DNA of 38,757 nt from Candidatus Avidehalobacter gallistercoris (GCA_018715045.1 DVMH01000035.1:1-38757), one strand, 5' to 3'; counted from the first letter of the stretch, positions 1 to 8,617 are shown. The notes: generated from the letters alone by a model not told the origin. Numbers and translations are program-made.

Positions 1-99
1 GCGAGTACCGGAAATGCCGGGGGATTACGATGTCAGCGTTTAGAAAAGGGCAAATTTATGGTTCTGTTCATAATCAATAATTTTTTTTGCAAAAAATGC

Positions 100-129
100 T
101 TGACAAACCTGCCGGGATTAGGGTACAAT
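100..129 (+). promoter_or_regulatory. Candidate distal promoter upstream of the tRNA operon
   Basis: TTGACA at 100-105 and TACAAT at 124-129 are separated by 18 bp, a good sigma-A type promoter. It lies about 110 bp upstream of a second, even better promoter, so the tRNA operon may have tandem promoters. A 7-bp hairpin (CAACAAC/GTTGTTG) lies between the two. Inferred from motif match only. Confidence 0.55.
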
Positions 130-210
130 AATCAAGCAGTCACTTGATTGCCCTGAAACGCCAAGGCGCTTCTCGACAACAACCGTTGTTGTTGGCCTGA
201 AAAAAAAGTG

Positions 211-239
211 TTGACAAGCGCTTTTTTCTGTGGTAAAAT
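211..239 (+). promoter_or_regulatory. Promoter of the tRNA operon
   Basis: Perfect -35 TTGACA (211-216), 17-bp spacer and -10 TAAAAT (234-239), ending 22 bp before the first mature tRNA base. This is the expected strong promoter for a stable-RNA operon. Confidence 0.8.
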
Positions 240-261
240 AAACGATGTTGGTGTCGATTGT

Positions 262-337
<76 letters not shown>

Positions 338-344
338 CTATCAT

Positions 345-421
345 GGCGCAGTAGTTCAGTTGGTTAGAATGCCAGCCTGTCACGCTGGAGGTCGTGGGTT
401 CGAGCCCCATCTGCGTCGCCA
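345..421 (+). tRNA. tRNA-Asp (GUC)
   Basis: 77-nt cloverleaf. The acceptor GGCGCAG pairs with CTGCGTC (one G-U), the anticodon arm CCAGC/GCTGG has GTC in the loop, the T-loop is TTCGAGC, and GCCA is encoded at the 3' end. Second gene of the operon. Confidence 0.96.
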
Positions 422-426
422 TATTT

Positions 427-502
427 GCCTTGGTAGCTCAGTTGGCAGAGCAGAGGACTGAAAATCCTCGTGTCGGTGGTTCGATTCCGCCCCAAGGCAC
501 CA
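427..502 (+). tRNA. tRNA-Phe (GAA)
   Basis: 76-nt cloverleaf. The acceptor GCCTTGG pairs with CCAAGGC, the anticodon stem GAGGA/TCCTC carries GAA, the T-loop is TTCGATT, and ACCA is encoded. Third gene of the operon. Its cognate synthetase, PheST, is encoded at 18004-21482 in this same window. Confidence 0.96.
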
Positions 503-503
503 T

Positions 504-578
504 GCGGGTATAACTCAGTGGTAGAGTGCCACCTTGCCAAGGTGGAAGTCGAGAGTTCGAATCTCTTTGCCCGCTCCA
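504..578 (+). tRNA. tRNA-Gly (GCC)
   Basis: 75-nt cloverleaf. The acceptor GCGGGTA pairs with TGCCCGC, the anticodon stem CCACC/GGTGG carries GCC, the T-loop is TTCGAAT, and TCCA is encoded. Only one base separates it from the preceding tRNA-Phe, so processing must be tight. Last gene of the operon. Confidence 0.96.
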
Positions 579-582
579 TAAC

Positions 583-630
583 AAAGACCTGTTAAACGCA
601 TTAATTAAAGTGCTTTAACAGGTCTTTTTT
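583..630 (+). terminator. Rho-independent terminator of the tRNA operon
   Basis: Inverted repeat AAAGACCTGTTAAA (583-596) and TTTAACAGGTCTTT (614-627) ending in a run of six T. It starts 5 nt after the last tRNA. Confidence 0.9.
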
Positions 631-940
631 GTATTCTAAACGTATGATTTCGGAGAGAGATTGCATAACTATGGCGCAAGTATAAGCAAAGCCCAAAAAT
701 CATCTTATATCTTATAATAAACCAACCGGTAAGAATACCACCTTTTATGGTTATATTTATTGCTCCTGCTTTGGTACTGCATACGTGGCTCAGTGGCTTT
801 GATACTATTGGACATGTATTTTTGGTTTGCTGAACAATGGAATCGGGTTAAAAATCTCAAATAGTTTGTTTGGCGGGCGGAGTTGGCTTTTGCTAAAGGT
901 GGCGGACTAAATGCAAACCCTGCAGATGTATCAACTGATC
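631..940. other. Intergenic spacer without a recognised gene
   Basis: About 310 bp between the tRNA terminator and the phoR terminator. It is A+T-richer than its flanks. One plus-strand frame stays open for about 40 codons (roughly 732-866) and would encode a hydrophobic peptide rich in Leu and Trp, but it has no ATG with a ribosome binding site. I see no RNA gene, repeat or mobile element remnant here. Confidence 0.5.
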
Positions 941-978
941 AAAAAGCCGGTCAGAGGCATTTATGCTCCTGACCGGCT
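941..978 (-). terminator. Terminator of the pst-pho operon
   Basis: On the minus strand a stem AGCCGGTCAG/CTGACCGGCT, with weaker pairing continuing toward the loop, is followed by TTTTT. It lies about 60 nt past the phoR stop, as expected for the end of the operon. Confidence 0.85.
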
Positions 979-1039
979 AGGGGGGGATAATATCTGTGAT
1001 GTATTCGGCAGTTTTTACACGCATAATTTCGCCAGCTTG

Positions 1040-2701
1040 TTAACCTGGAAAAATAATCGTGATGGTCGTTCCGGCGTTTTCGACGCTTTTTAGCTCAATT
1101 TTGGCATTATGCAGTCTGGCCGCGTGCTTGACGATGGCCAGCCCCAGTCCGGTGCCGCCCAGCTCTTTGGAACGGCTTTTGTCTACACGGTAAAAGCGTT
1201 CAAAAATACGTTCCTGGTATTGTGACGGAATACCAATACCGGTATCAGCGACGCTTAGCTGCACTGTGCCATCCTCTTTTTGTGTTTTGACCGACACGGC
1301 GACGCTGCCGCCTGCGCGGTTGTATTTGATAGCGTTGTCGCATAAATTATAGATGATACTTTGCAGTAGCTGCGGGATACCCTCGATAATAGCCTCGCTT
1401 CCAGTCAGCGATATATCTACTCGCGCTTGATCCGCTTCGGGCAACAATGATTCGACTGTTTTTGCTGCCAGAGCAAAAATATCTACCGGCTCGCGTTTAA
1501 GGTCAGACGCGCCTTCGTCCAGGTGGGAAAGCCGGATAATATCCTCCACCAGATGGATCATACGCTGCGTCTCGCTCTGGATACGGGCATAGAATGCCAT
1601 TTTGTCGTCCTCTTTGACCATATTGTTGGCCAGAAGCTCGGCAGAGCCTGCTATGGTGTGCAGCGGCGTCTTCAGTTCGTGCGAAACGTTTGCCGTAAAC
1701 TCACGCCTCATTTGCTCGGCTTTTGCTTTTTCGGTGACGTCAATAACCAGCAGCACCGCGCCGGATAAGGCGGCGTCGTTTCGCACCGGACTTAATATCA
1801 GCTGATAGCGCCCGCTGGCAATGTCCAGCATTTTTTCGGTGCGGCGCCCGGCCTCCGCGCCGGAAAACAGCTCGGCAATTTGCGGGCTGCGGTTGACTGT
1901 AAGAATATGCCGGCCTATACAGGAGGCGTCTGCACCGAAAAGCCGTTTGGCAGAGCGGTTGATGCCGATGACTTCTCCTTTGATATTCAGCAGTATGATA
2001 CCTTCGGTCATGTTCTCCGTGACGGTTTCAAACTCTTTTTGCTTTAGCGCCAGTTCCTCGCTTTGCCATTTGATTTGCCGCTGTTGGCTGTCAATACGGT
2101 GGAGGAGGGGAGAAATCTCGTCATAGCCATCGTTGCTTAAGGGGTTTTCCAAATCAAGTGCGTTGAGCGGTTCGACGATTTTTTTAGCCAGCCGCGACGC
2201 CAACGCCAGCGATAAAGCACCGGCGATAACGATGATAATGCAAAGCGGCTGCATCATACCCAAAAACAGCATTAACAATGTATGCTGTGAGACTGCAAGA
2301 CGGATTACTGAGCCGTCAGGCAGGCGTTGAGCCGAGTAGAGTGCCCTCTCCAACAAAGTGGTGGAATAGCGGGAGCTTTCACCTGTACCGGTTAAAAGCG
2401 CCTCCTTGATTTCCTCGCGCTCCAGATGATTTTCCATTTGTGTGGAATCAGACCAGTTATCATAAATAATTGCGCCGTCTGCATCGATCCAGGTAATGCG
2501 GTATTGCTCGCTGTTCAGGCCGTCAAAATAGGCAATGCCCTCGTTGGCGACGGCATGAGCAGCCAGCTCGGTCTGCATTTGCAGTTGTCTTTGCTGAACG
2601 CCGCCGAAATAGTCGTAAAGCACAAGTAAAAACAGAGCGACCGAGGCGGCAAAAACGCTGATTGCAACCAGACAAATAGAGCGAAAAATGCGTCTGGTCA
2701 T
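1040..2701 (-). CDS. phoR: Phosphate sensor histidine kinase PhoR
   Basis: Membrane histidine kinase that phosphorylates PhoB when phosphate is limiting and is held in check by the Pst transporter and PhoU. The 553 residues show a first membrane helix (about 8-30), an extracytoplasmic segment, a second helix (about 145-170), a HAMP-like linker, a PAS domain (about 220-330), the H-box FTANVSHELKTPL with phospho-acceptor His341, then the ATPase domain with N-box NLCDNAIKYN, G1 box DTGIGIP and G2 box GGTGLGLAIVKH. The start overlaps the phoB stop by 4 nt (ATGA), so the two are translationally coupled. Last gene of the operon, followed by a clear terminator. The family is large, but the pst-phoU-phoB context makes PhoR the natural call. 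Confidence 0.93.
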   Translation of the reverse strand: MTRRIFRSICLVAISVFAASVALFLLVLYDYFGGVQQRQLQMQTELAAHAVANEGIAYFDGLNSEQYRITWIDADGAIIYDNWSDSTQMENHLEREEIKEALLTGTGESSRYSTTLLERALYSAQRLPDGSVIRLAVSQHTLLMLFLGMMQPLCIIIVIAGALSLALASRLAKKIVEPLNALDLENPLSNDGYDEISPLLHRIDSQQRQIKWQSEELALKQKEFETVTENMTEGIILLNIKGEVIGINRSAKRLFGADASCIGRHILTVNRSPQIAELFSGAEAGRRTEKMLDIASGRYQLILSPVRNDAALSGAVLLVIDVTEKAKAEQMRREFTANVSHELKTPLHTIAGSAELLANNMVKEDDKMAFYARIQSETQRMIHLVEDIIRLSHLDEGASDLKREPVDIFALAAKTVESLLPEADQARVDISLTGSEAIIEGIPQLLQSIIYNLCDNAIKYNRAGGSVAVSVKTQKEDGTVQLSVADTGIGIPSQYQERIFERFYRVDKSRSKELGGTGLGLAIVKHAARLHNAKIELKSVENAGTTITIIFPG

Positions 2702-3372
2702 AATTTGACCTCCATGCGGTAACCAACCCCGCGTACCGTTTCAATGTAATCGCCGCAGACGCCGAGCTTGGTTCTGAGCGTGGCGATATGCACATCAACC
2801 GTCCGCGTTTCGCCCACGTATCCTTCGCCCCAAGCGCTTCTAAGCAGCTGGTCGCGGGTGAATACCATGCCTGGATTCGCCATAAACTTTTGCAGCAGCT
2901 CATATTCTTTCAATGTCAACTGCACTCTTTCGCCGCCAACAAAGACAGTGTGTTCACCGGTGTTGAGAGTCAGATCGCCAGCCAGCAGAAGTTTCGCCTG
3001 GTTTTTTTGTTCGGTACGCCGAAGTACTGCCCGCACGCGCGATACCATTTCCATCATGCCGAATGGTTTAGCCAGATAGTCATCCGCACCCAGATCAAGA
3101 CCGATCACTTTATCATACTCGGTGCCCTTGGCTGTTGCCATGATGATGGGGATATTGGCTGTTGGCGCCTGACCGCGCAGCCGCTTCAGAATGGCAATGC
3201 CGTCCTCTCCAGGGAGCATTATATCCAGCATGATCAGCTGGGGGATAGTTTCTTTCAGTGCGGCATAAAGCTCGTCGGCGCAGGCAACCCCTCTGGCCTC
3301 AAAACCGGCGGAGGTCAGAGTGTATATCATAAGGTCGCGAATACTGCTGTCGTCTTCCACACAAAAAATCAT
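2698..3372 (-). CDS. phoB: Phosphate regulon response regulator PhoB/PhoP
   Basis: OmpR-family transcription factor of 224 residues. The receiver domain (1-120) has the acidic pair ED/D at 6-8, phospho-acceptor Asp50 in LIMLDIMLPGEDG, and the conserved Lys in LAKPFGM. The C-terminal winged helix (about 130-224) ends with the recognition-helix and wing motif DVHIATLRTKLG...VRGVGYRM. When phosphorylated by PhoR it should activate pstS. It has its own promoter (3396-3424) and a ribosome binding site AGAGGTG, so the two-component pair can be made independently of full pst expression. In Gram-positive nomenclature this is PhoP; the choice of symbol is a convention. Confidence 0.93.
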   Translation of the reverse strand: MIFCVEDDSSIRDLMIYTLTSAGFEARGVACADELYAALKETIPQLIMLDIMLPGEDGIAILKRLRGQAPTANIPIIMATAKGTEYDKVIGLDLGADDYLAKPFGMMEMVSRVRAVLRRTEQKNQAKLLLAGDLTLNTGEHTVFVGGERVQLTLKEYELLQKFMANPGMVFTRDQLLRSAWGEGYVGETRTVDVHIATLRTKLGVCGDYIETVRGVGYRMEVKL

Positions 3373-3395
3373 GTTTACACCTCTTTACTGCTGGT

Positions 3396-3424
3396 ATTAT
3401 ACCGCACAATACGCCTGACTTCAA
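3396..3424 (-). promoter_or_regulatory. Internal promoter for phoB-phoR
   Basis: Minus strand: -35 TTGAAG (3424-3419), 17-bp spacer, perfect -10 TATAAT (3401-3396), 24 bp before the phoB start codon. It lies in the 66-bp gap between phoU and phoB, and there is no terminator in that gap. Confidence 0.75.
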
Positions 3425-3438
3425 CGTTGCCCGGCAGT

Positions 3439-4074
3439 TTATTTTTGCCCGGTGATGGAGAACAATACCCATTCGGCAATGTTAACGGCGTGATCGCCCA
3501 TTCTTTCCAGATATTTGGCGGTCATAAGCAGGTCAAGCGCATATTCGCCGTCGGCGTCATGGCTGCGCAGAAGGGTAATAAGCGCGGTTTTGATACGATC
3601 AAAATGACCGTCTACCACATCGTCATACTCGATGACGGCATGAGCCAGCGCCACATCATTGTTAACAAAAGCGTCAATGCTGTCCGTCACCATTTTGATG
3701 GTGGCTTGCGCCATGTCGTGAATATGCAGTTTATCATGAGCTGCCTTGATATGTCCCATGGTGACGATCTCGGCGATATCGCCGGAATTATCACCGATAC
3801 GCTCCATATCCGTAACCATTTTCAGCGCTGAGGAAATTACTCGAAGATCTTTTGCCACCGGCTGCTGCTGTAGCAGAAGGCGCATACACATGGTTTCGAT
3901 ATCTCGCTCTTTACGGTCGATTTGAACGGCGTAATCAAAAACCTCTACGGCTTTGTCTGAATTTCCCTCATCCAAAGCCTGAGCTGAAAGGGCGATCGCG
4001 CTTTCGCAAAGCGCTCCCATTGTCACCAGCTCCTTATGCAAAAGGGCAAGCTGTTCATCAAATTTAGAACGCAT
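3439..4074 (-). CDS. phoU: Phosphate signalling protein PhoU
   Basis: Cytoplasmic all-helical regulator of 211 residues, the usual PhoU length. It links the PstSCAB transporter to PhoR and prevents runaway phosphate uptake. Two three-helix PhoU repeats are visible: residues about 15-100 and 115-200. Each carries an acidic metal-binding type motif, MERIGDNSGDIAEI in the first and LERMGDHAVNIAEW in the second. The start codon overlaps the pstB stop by one base (TAATG), showing translational coupling. Assignment is firm from motifs and position. Confidence 0.96.
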   Translation of the reverse strand: MRSKFDEQLALLHKELVTMGALCESAIALSAQALDEGNSDKAVEVFDYAVQIDRKERDIETMCMRLLLQQQPVAKDLRVISSALKMVTDMERIGDNSGDIAEIVTMGHIKAAHDKLHIHDMAQATIKMVTDSIDAFVNNDVALAHAVIEYDDVVDGHFDRIKTALITLLRSHDADGEYALDLLMTAKYLERMGDHAVNIAEWVLFSITGQK

Positions 4075-4820
4075 TAACCAAACCTCCCTGTGATATAGTC
4101 TTCTGTTCTTTTATCGCGTGGCATGGCGAAGATTTTTTCTGTGTCATCATATTCAATCATTTCTCCCAGCAGGAAGAACGCCGTCTTATCGGAAATACGT
4201 ACGGCCTGTTGCATATTATGAGTGACGATGATAATTGTATATTTTTCTTTCAGCGATATCGCCAGCTCCTCGATCTTGGAAGTGGAGATAGGGTCAAGAG
4301 CGCTGGTTGGTTCGTCCATTAAAAGTACGTCAGGTTCCACCGCCAAAGCGCGGGCAATGCAAAGCCGCTGCTGCTGGCCGCCGGAAAGACCGTGAGCATT
4401 CTTTTTCAGGCGGTCTTTTACCTCGTCCCAGATGGCCGCGTCTCGAAGTGACCGCTCTACGATGTCGTCCAGCTGAATACGGCTGGTGATACCGTGCGTT
4501 CGGGGGCCGTAGGCGATGTTGTCATAGATGCTCATGGGGAAAGGGTTGGGTTTCTGGAAAACCATGCCAATCTCCTTGCGCAGCATATTGACGTCAACGT
4601 CGGGGGCAAAAATATTCTTGCCGTTGTATAAAACCTCGCCGGTAATTTTGACGCCAGGTATCAAATCGTTCATACGGTTTAGTGTTTTTAAGAATGTGGA
4701 TTTGCCACATCCGGAGGGGCCGATCAAAGCGGTGATGGACTTATCCGGTATCGTCATATTGATATGGTGCAGAGCCGGCGTGTTGCCGTACCAAAGGCAC
4801 AGGTCATTGACGGTAATCAT
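4074..4820 (-). CDS. pstB: Phosphate ABC transporter ATP-binding protein PstB
   Basis: ATPase subunit of the high-affinity phosphate importer, 248 residues. Walker A is GPSGCGKST (about 33-41), the Q-loop lies in [21 protein letters not shown] (the PNPFP stretch is typical of PstB), the ABC signature is LSGGQQQRL, Walker B is [12 protein letters not shown], and the switch histidine is in VTHNMQQA. It sits 4 bp after pstA and overlaps phoU by one base. Confidence 0.97.
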   Translation of the reverse strand: MITVNDLCLWYGNTPALHHINMTIPDKSITALIGPSGCGKSTFLKTLNRMNDLIPGVKITGEVLYNGKNIFAPDVDVNMLRKEIGMVFQKPNPFPMSIYDNIAYGPRTHGITSRIQLDDIVERSLRDAAIWDEVKDRLKKNAHGLSGGQQQRLCIARALAVEPDVLLMDEPTSALDPISTSKIEELAISLKEKYTIIIVTHNMQQAVRISDKTAFFLLGEMIEYDDTEKIFAMPRDKRTEDYITGRFG

Positions 4821-4824
4821 ATGT

Positions 4825-5688
4825 TTAAATATTCCTCCTTCGTTTGAAAATCACACCGACCAGCGAAGCGAGCAAATTGACCAGCAGCGTCAGCAGCATT
4901 AAAATAGCGGCAATTGCAAAAGCCACCTCGAACTCGCCGCGCTCTTTGGCATAGAAGAATAACGCCATCGTTAAAGTGGCGCCAGAGTTGGCCAGACCTG
5001 AAAAAAAGCCGTTCAGTACATGAGCCGTACCTGCTGTAAAAAGCAGGGCTGCCGATTCGCCAAGTATCCGCCCCGCTGAAAGTATGCAGCCGGTGATGAT
5101 GCCGTCGATGCATCCTGGCAACACCACTGTGCGTATCACCCGCCATTTACCTGCGCCCAGACCGAAAGCGCCCTCTCGATAGCTTTGCGGCACTGTTTTC
5201 ATGCTTTCCTGCGTTGTTCGCATAACGGTGGGCAGGTTCATGATAACCAGTGTCAGAGCGCCTGCCAAAAGCGAGGTTTGCATATCCAGAAACTCGCAGA
5301 AAAACAGCATGCCGACAAGTCCGTATATGATTGATGGTATCCCGGAAAGAGTTTCCGCTGCATATTCAATAACGGCAACCATCTTTTTGTTTACGGCGTA
5401 TTCCGTCAGATATACCGCTGCGCCCACGCCCACGGGAATGACGATAGCCAGGGTGGCGATGATGATGTAAACGGTATTCAAAATATCCGGCAGAATGCCG
5501 ATGGTTTGCTGTATATAACTGGGAGCTGTTGAGAGCAGCTCCCAGGTGATGTTCGGAAGTCCTTTAGCCAGCACATAGGCGATCAGAAATACCACCAAAG
5601 CGCAGGTAAGTGTGGCGGATAGAGTCATCAGCCCGCGCAGCAGGCCGATATAACCCTTGCGTTTGGAGGAAATACTGTTTTTGGTCAT
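4825..5688 (-). CDS. pstA: Phosphate ABC transporter permease PstA
   Basis: One of the two membrane subunits of the phosphate importer, 287 residues with about six hydrophobic segments. The first helix is near 20-43. The central permease signature with the EAA-loop that contacts PstB is in the stretch [21 protein letters not shown] (about 170-190). The C-terminus is basic (FKRRR). It starts 2 bp after the pstC stop, so the two permeases are made together. Confidence 0.95.
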   Translation of the reverse strand: MTKNSISSKRKGYIGLLRGLMTLSATLTCALVVFLIAYVLAKGLPNITWELLSTAPSYIQQTIGILPDILNTVYIIIATLAIVIPVGVGAAVYLTEYAVNKKMVAVIEYAAETLSGIPSIIYGLVGMLFFCEFLDMQTSLLAGALTLVIMNLPTVMRTTQESMKTVPQSYREGAFGLGAGKWRVIRTVVLPGCIDGIITGCILSAGRILGESAALLFTAGTAHVLNGFFSGLANSGATLTMALFFYAKERGEFEVAFAIAAILMLLTLLVNLLASLVGVIFKRRRNI

Positions 5689-5690
5689 AC

Positions 5691-6560
5691 TTATTTCTCC
5701 TTGCTACGCTTCAGGCAGAGGTTCAATACGGCGTTGATCAGCATAATAAACAAGAACAACACCAGCGCAATGGAAAAGAGCGCCTGCCGTTGCAAACCGC
5801 TGGAATAGGACATTTCACTGGCCACAGCGCTGGTCAGAAAACGGACGCTTTCAAACAGCGACGGCATATTGGCCGCATTGCCCGAAACCATCATTACTGC
5901 CATTGCTTCACCGATTGCGCGCCCGACGCCTAGCACTGCGGCGGCGGCAATGCCGCTTTTGGCGGCGGGAACGGATACTCGGAAATATGTTTCCACTGGG
6001 GTTGCCCCCAAGGCCAGCGAAGCCTCCTCATATTCTCTGGGCACCGCTTCCAGCGCGGTTACTGACACGTTGATGATCGAGGGGAGAATCATTACAGCCA
6101 GCACCAGAATAGCGGCAAACAGGCTGGCGCCATCCGGAATATTGAACATGGCGCGTATTCCTGGCACCAGCACCCGCATGCCGATCAGGCCGCAGACCAC
6201 CGAAGGGATCCCTGCCAGCAGGCTGACAGCGTGCATTGCGACGGCTTTTGTCTTAGGCGAGGCGACTTTGGCCAAGTATACTGCTGTGAGGAATCCGATG
6301 GGCACGCCTAAAAGGATCGCACCGGCTGTGCCGTAAAGGCTGGTGAGGATAAACGGCAGAATACCGAAAGCTGGCTCGGCGGCGGTGGAGGCCCATTCAC
6401 GGCCAAACAGGAAATCTCCTATACCTATTTGGTGAATCGCCGGGATCCCCGCCACGATCAAATACACCGTGATCAGCAGCACGCAGCCCACCGTGATCAA
6501 GCCGAACAGCAGGAACACGCCATGGATCAAGCTTTCCTTCACATTAGTTTTGTTTTTCAT
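5691..6560 (-). CDS. pstC: Phosphate ABC transporter permease PstC
   Basis: Partner permease to PstA, 289 residues. The extracytoplasmic N-terminal motif FLFGREWAS and the following FGILPFILTSLYGT are characteristic of PstC. The EAA-loop YEEASLALGATPVETYFRVS (about 177-196) docks PstB. About six membrane helices are apparent. The gene begins 2 bp after the pstS stop. Confidence 0.95.
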   Translation of the reverse strand: MKNKTNVKESLIHGVFLLFGLITVGCVLLITVYLIVAGIPAIHQIGIGDFLFGREWASTAAEPAFGILPFILTSLYGTAGAILLGVPIGFLTAVYLAKVASPKTKAVAMHAVSLLAGIPSVVCGLIGMRVLVPGIRAMFNIPDGASLFAAILVLAVMILPSIINVSVTALEAVPREYEEASLALGATPVETYFRVSVPAAKSGIAAAAVLGVGRAIGEAMAVMMVSGNAANMPSLFESVRFLTSAVASEMSYSSGLQRQALFSIALVLFLFIMLINAVLNLCLKRSKEK

Positions 6561-6562
6561 GC

Positions 6563-7369
6563 TTATTGCGCCGCTACGACACCCGCCCCGGCAATCAGTT
6601 CCACTGCGTCGCTGGAAGTAGCAAAGTCATAGAATTTCTGTGCTGTCTCGGAAAGTGCGGTATCGCTCTTTGTGACTAGAACGAACGGGCGCTGTACTAC
6701 ATAGCTGCCGTCTTTCACAGTTGTTTCATCGGGGGTCACGCCGTCCACGGCAAGCGTCTTGACGCTTTCTTTGACGGAGGCCAGAGATGCATAGCCGATG
6801 GCGTCAGCATTAGAGGAAACAGTAGTGATTACGTCGCCGGTGGAGGTCAGTTCCTGCCGGTAAGCACAGGCGTCATTGGTGCCGGTTATGGATTCAAAAC
6901 CGTCGCGGGTGCCGCTGCCGGCCTCTCGTCCAATCAGAACTATTGGCGCGTCATTTCCGCCAACCTCGTTCCAGTTGGTGATCTCGCCGGTAAAAATCGC
7001 CGCTATTTGTTCAATTGTCAGATCGTTCACGGGGTTGGCGGGATTAACGATAATAGCGATGCCGTCATAGGCCAGCACGGTTTCAGTCAGCCCTGCGGCC
7101 TTTTCCTCATCTTTCAGGCTGCGGCTGGAAAGACCAATGTCGCAGCGCCCTTCCTGCACTGCCGTGATGCCGGAGCCAGAACCTGTCGGATTGTAAGTAA
7201 AGGTGACGCCGTCATTTTGCGCCATAAATGCTTCGCCCAATACGCTGATAACTTCCTCCATAGAGGTGGAGCCATCAGTGGCTACTGTGCCGCTTTTTGC
7301 CTCGGAACATCCGGCCAGTGCGCAAAGCGCCAAAGCCGCAACCAACATAAGTGTTAAAATTTTCTTCAT
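6563..7369 (-). CDS. pstS: Phosphate-binding lipoprotein PstS
   Basis: Extracytoplasmic phosphate receptor for PstCAB, 268 residues from the chosen start. The N-terminus MKKILTLMLVAALALCALAG-C is a lipoprotein signal with a lipobox LAGC. The mature part begins near the phosphate-loop motif TDGSTSM, followed by GSGSGITAVQ, the typical PstS motifs NWNEVGG and IGREAGSGTRDGFE, and a DAIGYAS segment. The frame extends upstream by 28 codons, but the ATG at 7369 is preceded by AAGGAG at good spacing and gives the signal peptide, so that start is preferred. First gene of the operon, downstream of a candidate Pho box. Confidence 0.95.
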   Translation of the reverse strand: MKKILTLMLVAALALCALAGCSEAKSGTVATDGSTSMEEVISVLGEAFMAQNDGVTFTYNPTGSGSGITAVQEGRCDIGLSSRSLKDEEKAAGLTETVLAYDGIAIIVNPANPVNDLTIEQIAAIFTGEITNWNEVGGNDAPIVLIGREAGSGTRDGFESITGTNDACAYRQELTSTGDVITTVSSNADAIGYASLASVKESVKTLAVDGVTPDETTVKDGSYVVQRPFVLVTKSDTALSETAQKFYDFATSSDAVELIAGAGVVAAQ

Positions 7370-7444
7370 TTCAGTGTTCTCCTTTGCAGAATTTAATTTT
7401 TTCCTTGCGGTTACGTTTCTAGGGTACAGCATATACATCAAATC

Positions 7445-7475
7445 TGTTATCATGGTAATGTTAAATGATTGTAAA
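7445..7475 (-). promoter_or_regulatory. Candidate Pho box upstream of pstS
   Basis: On the minus strand TTTACA (7475-7470), TTAACA (7464-7459) and ATAACA (7450-7445) occur as direct repeats at 11- and 14-bp steps, about 75 bp upstream of the pstS start. Gram-positive PhoP boxes are TTAACA-like repeats at about 11-bp spacing. A clear -10 was not fixed, although TATATG-type sequence lies just downstream. Inferred. Confidence 0.55.
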
Positions 7476-7559
7476 ATCAGGCGGTGCGGGCTTGAAAAGT
7501 GAGAAATCCTATTGGAAACGGCTTTTTTTGTAATGCCATACTTAAATTGATGGCAATAA

Positions 7560-7610
7560 ATAAAAGTAAAAGGCGTTTTCGGGCTGCTTAATGCGGTTCG
7601 AAAACGCCTT
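7560..7610 (-). terminator. Terminator of tcdA
   Basis: Perfect 12-bp inverted repeat AAGGCGTTTTCG (7570-7581) and CGAAAACGCCTT (7599-7610). On the minus strand the second arm runs into TTTTACTTTTATTT. It is placed 24 bp after the tcdA stop. Confidence 0.8.
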
Positions 7611-7633
7611 CTGTAGTTGCATATGAGGTTGTT

Positions 7634-8359
7634 TCAGCGGCTGATATCCGCCAGATCTTTGATTGCTTCGCCTGCCAAAATCAGACCGGCCACGGCGGGC
7701 ACAAAGGCGCAGCTGCCGGGGGCGTGGCGGCCGGGGGCGGTTTCATCTGCCACGACAGCGGATCTGGGCGCTTCGCGGGAATATACTACCTTAAGCGAGG
7801 TCACACCGCGTTTTTTCAGTTCACGCCGCATTACTTTGGCCAGCGGGCATACGGCGGTCTGGTAAATATCCGCTATCTCAAAGCGTGTGGCATCCAGCTT
7901 ATTGCCCGCGCCCATACAGCTGATGATTGGCGTTCCTGCTGCCTGTGCGGCAAGGATCAGCGCTATTTTGGCAGTAACGCTGTCGATAGCGTCTACCACA
8001 TAATCATAGGCGGCAAAATCGAAAGTTAGCTTATTTTCCGGGGTGAAAAATTCCTGTCGCCGGGTTATATTAAGCTGCGGATTGATGTCCAGCAGGCGTT
8101 CTGCCGCCGCGTTTACCTTGGGCATACCCGTTGTGGAGCGGGTAGCAAAGAGCTGGCGGTTCAGATTGCTTATAGCCACAGTGTCTCCGTCCACCAGAGT
8201 GAGCGTGCCGACGCCGCTTCTGGCCAGCGCTTCTGCCGCGTGTCCGCCGACGCCGCCCAGACCGAACACCGCCACATGCGCCGCCGCCAGACGTGTTATT
8301 GCTGCTTCGCCCAAGAGCAGGGCCGTGCGGTTAAGTTGTTCCTGCAATGTTTCATCCAT
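7634..8359 (-). CDS. tcdA: tRNA threonylcarbamoyladenosine dehydratase TcdA (ThiF/E1-like)
   Basis: ATP-dependent enzyme that cyclises t6A37 of ANN-decoding tRNAs to ct6A. The 241 residues carry the E1-like nucleotide fold: GLGGVGGHAAEALARSG (about 34-50), the LVDGDTVAISNLNRQLFA segment that binds ATP and Mg, the DAIDSV motif, and GAGNKLD. There is no catalytic cysteine at the ThiF/MoeB position that I can see, which fits TcdA rather than a sulfur-carrier adenylyltransferase. The frame is open further upstream through the SRP RNA gene, but the ATG at 8359 has AAGGAG at proper spacing. It lies directly after the SRP RNA and may share its transcription. Confidence 0.9.
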   Translation of the reverse strand: MDETLQEQLNRTALLLGEAAITRLAAAHVAVFGLGGVGGHAAEALARSGVGTLTLVDGDTVAISNLNRQLFATRSTTGMPKVNAAAERLLDINPQLNITRRQEFFTPENKLTFDFAAYDYVVDAIDSVTAKIALILAAQAAGTPIISCMGAGNKLDATRFEIADIYQTAVCPLAKVMRRELKKRGVTSLKVVYSREAPRSAVVADETAPGRHAPGSCAFVPAVAGLILAGEAIKDLADISR

Positions 8360-8383
8360 AACATACTCCTTAAAATGAAAAAA

Positions 8384-8610
8384 GACCGCGCCCCTGCCGG
8401 AAAACAGGACGGCGGACAACAGGCTCGACCCCGGTTTGCCCGCGGCACCCAGAAAATACCGCTTAGTGCTGCTGCCTTCCGACCCTGACACGGTTCACGG
8501 TTTTCTGCTGCGCGGGGCCGGAGCGTCAACACCCATGCCCGGCGCCCTGCTTTCAGGCTGGGCAACGCGGCCAGTGTGAAAGCGGACTTTGGCCGCCTAT
8601 TGGCGGCGCT
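8384..8610 (-). ncRNA. ffs: Signal recognition particle RNA
   Basis: The minus strand contains the SRP S-domain: GTGTTGACG, then CCGTGAACC, the Ffh-binding symmetric loop region GTGTCAGGGTCGGAAGG, CAGCAGCACTAAGCGG, and GGGTGCCGCGGG. This order matches Bacillus-type SRP RNA (TGTTGACG...ATGAACCATGTCAGG...GGAAGCAGCATTAAG...TGCCGCAGGG). A consensus promoter ends at 8618 and a T-run on the minus strand at 8383-8378 marks the likely 3' end, giving about 225 nt. The 5' part (8540-8610) does not show a classical Alu-domain GGUGGGG motif by eye, so the 5' half is uncertain. Confidence 0.88.
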
Positions 8611-8617
8611 AAACTAT

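Noticed and set aside
1-80. Possible 3' end of a gene entering from the left edge (stop TAG at 41-43 in one frame, TAA at 78-80 in another)
   Set aside because: Only 13-26 codons are visible in either frame, and neither can be matched to a family or preferred over the other.
911-1093. Plus-strand 60-codon frame
   Set aside because: It crosses the phoR terminator and antisense phoR sequence and has no ribosome binding site or recognisable domain.
2788-3831. 347-codon plus-strand frame
   Set aside because: It is entirely antisense to phoB and phoU, whose products are unmistakable; long antisense frames are common at this base composition.
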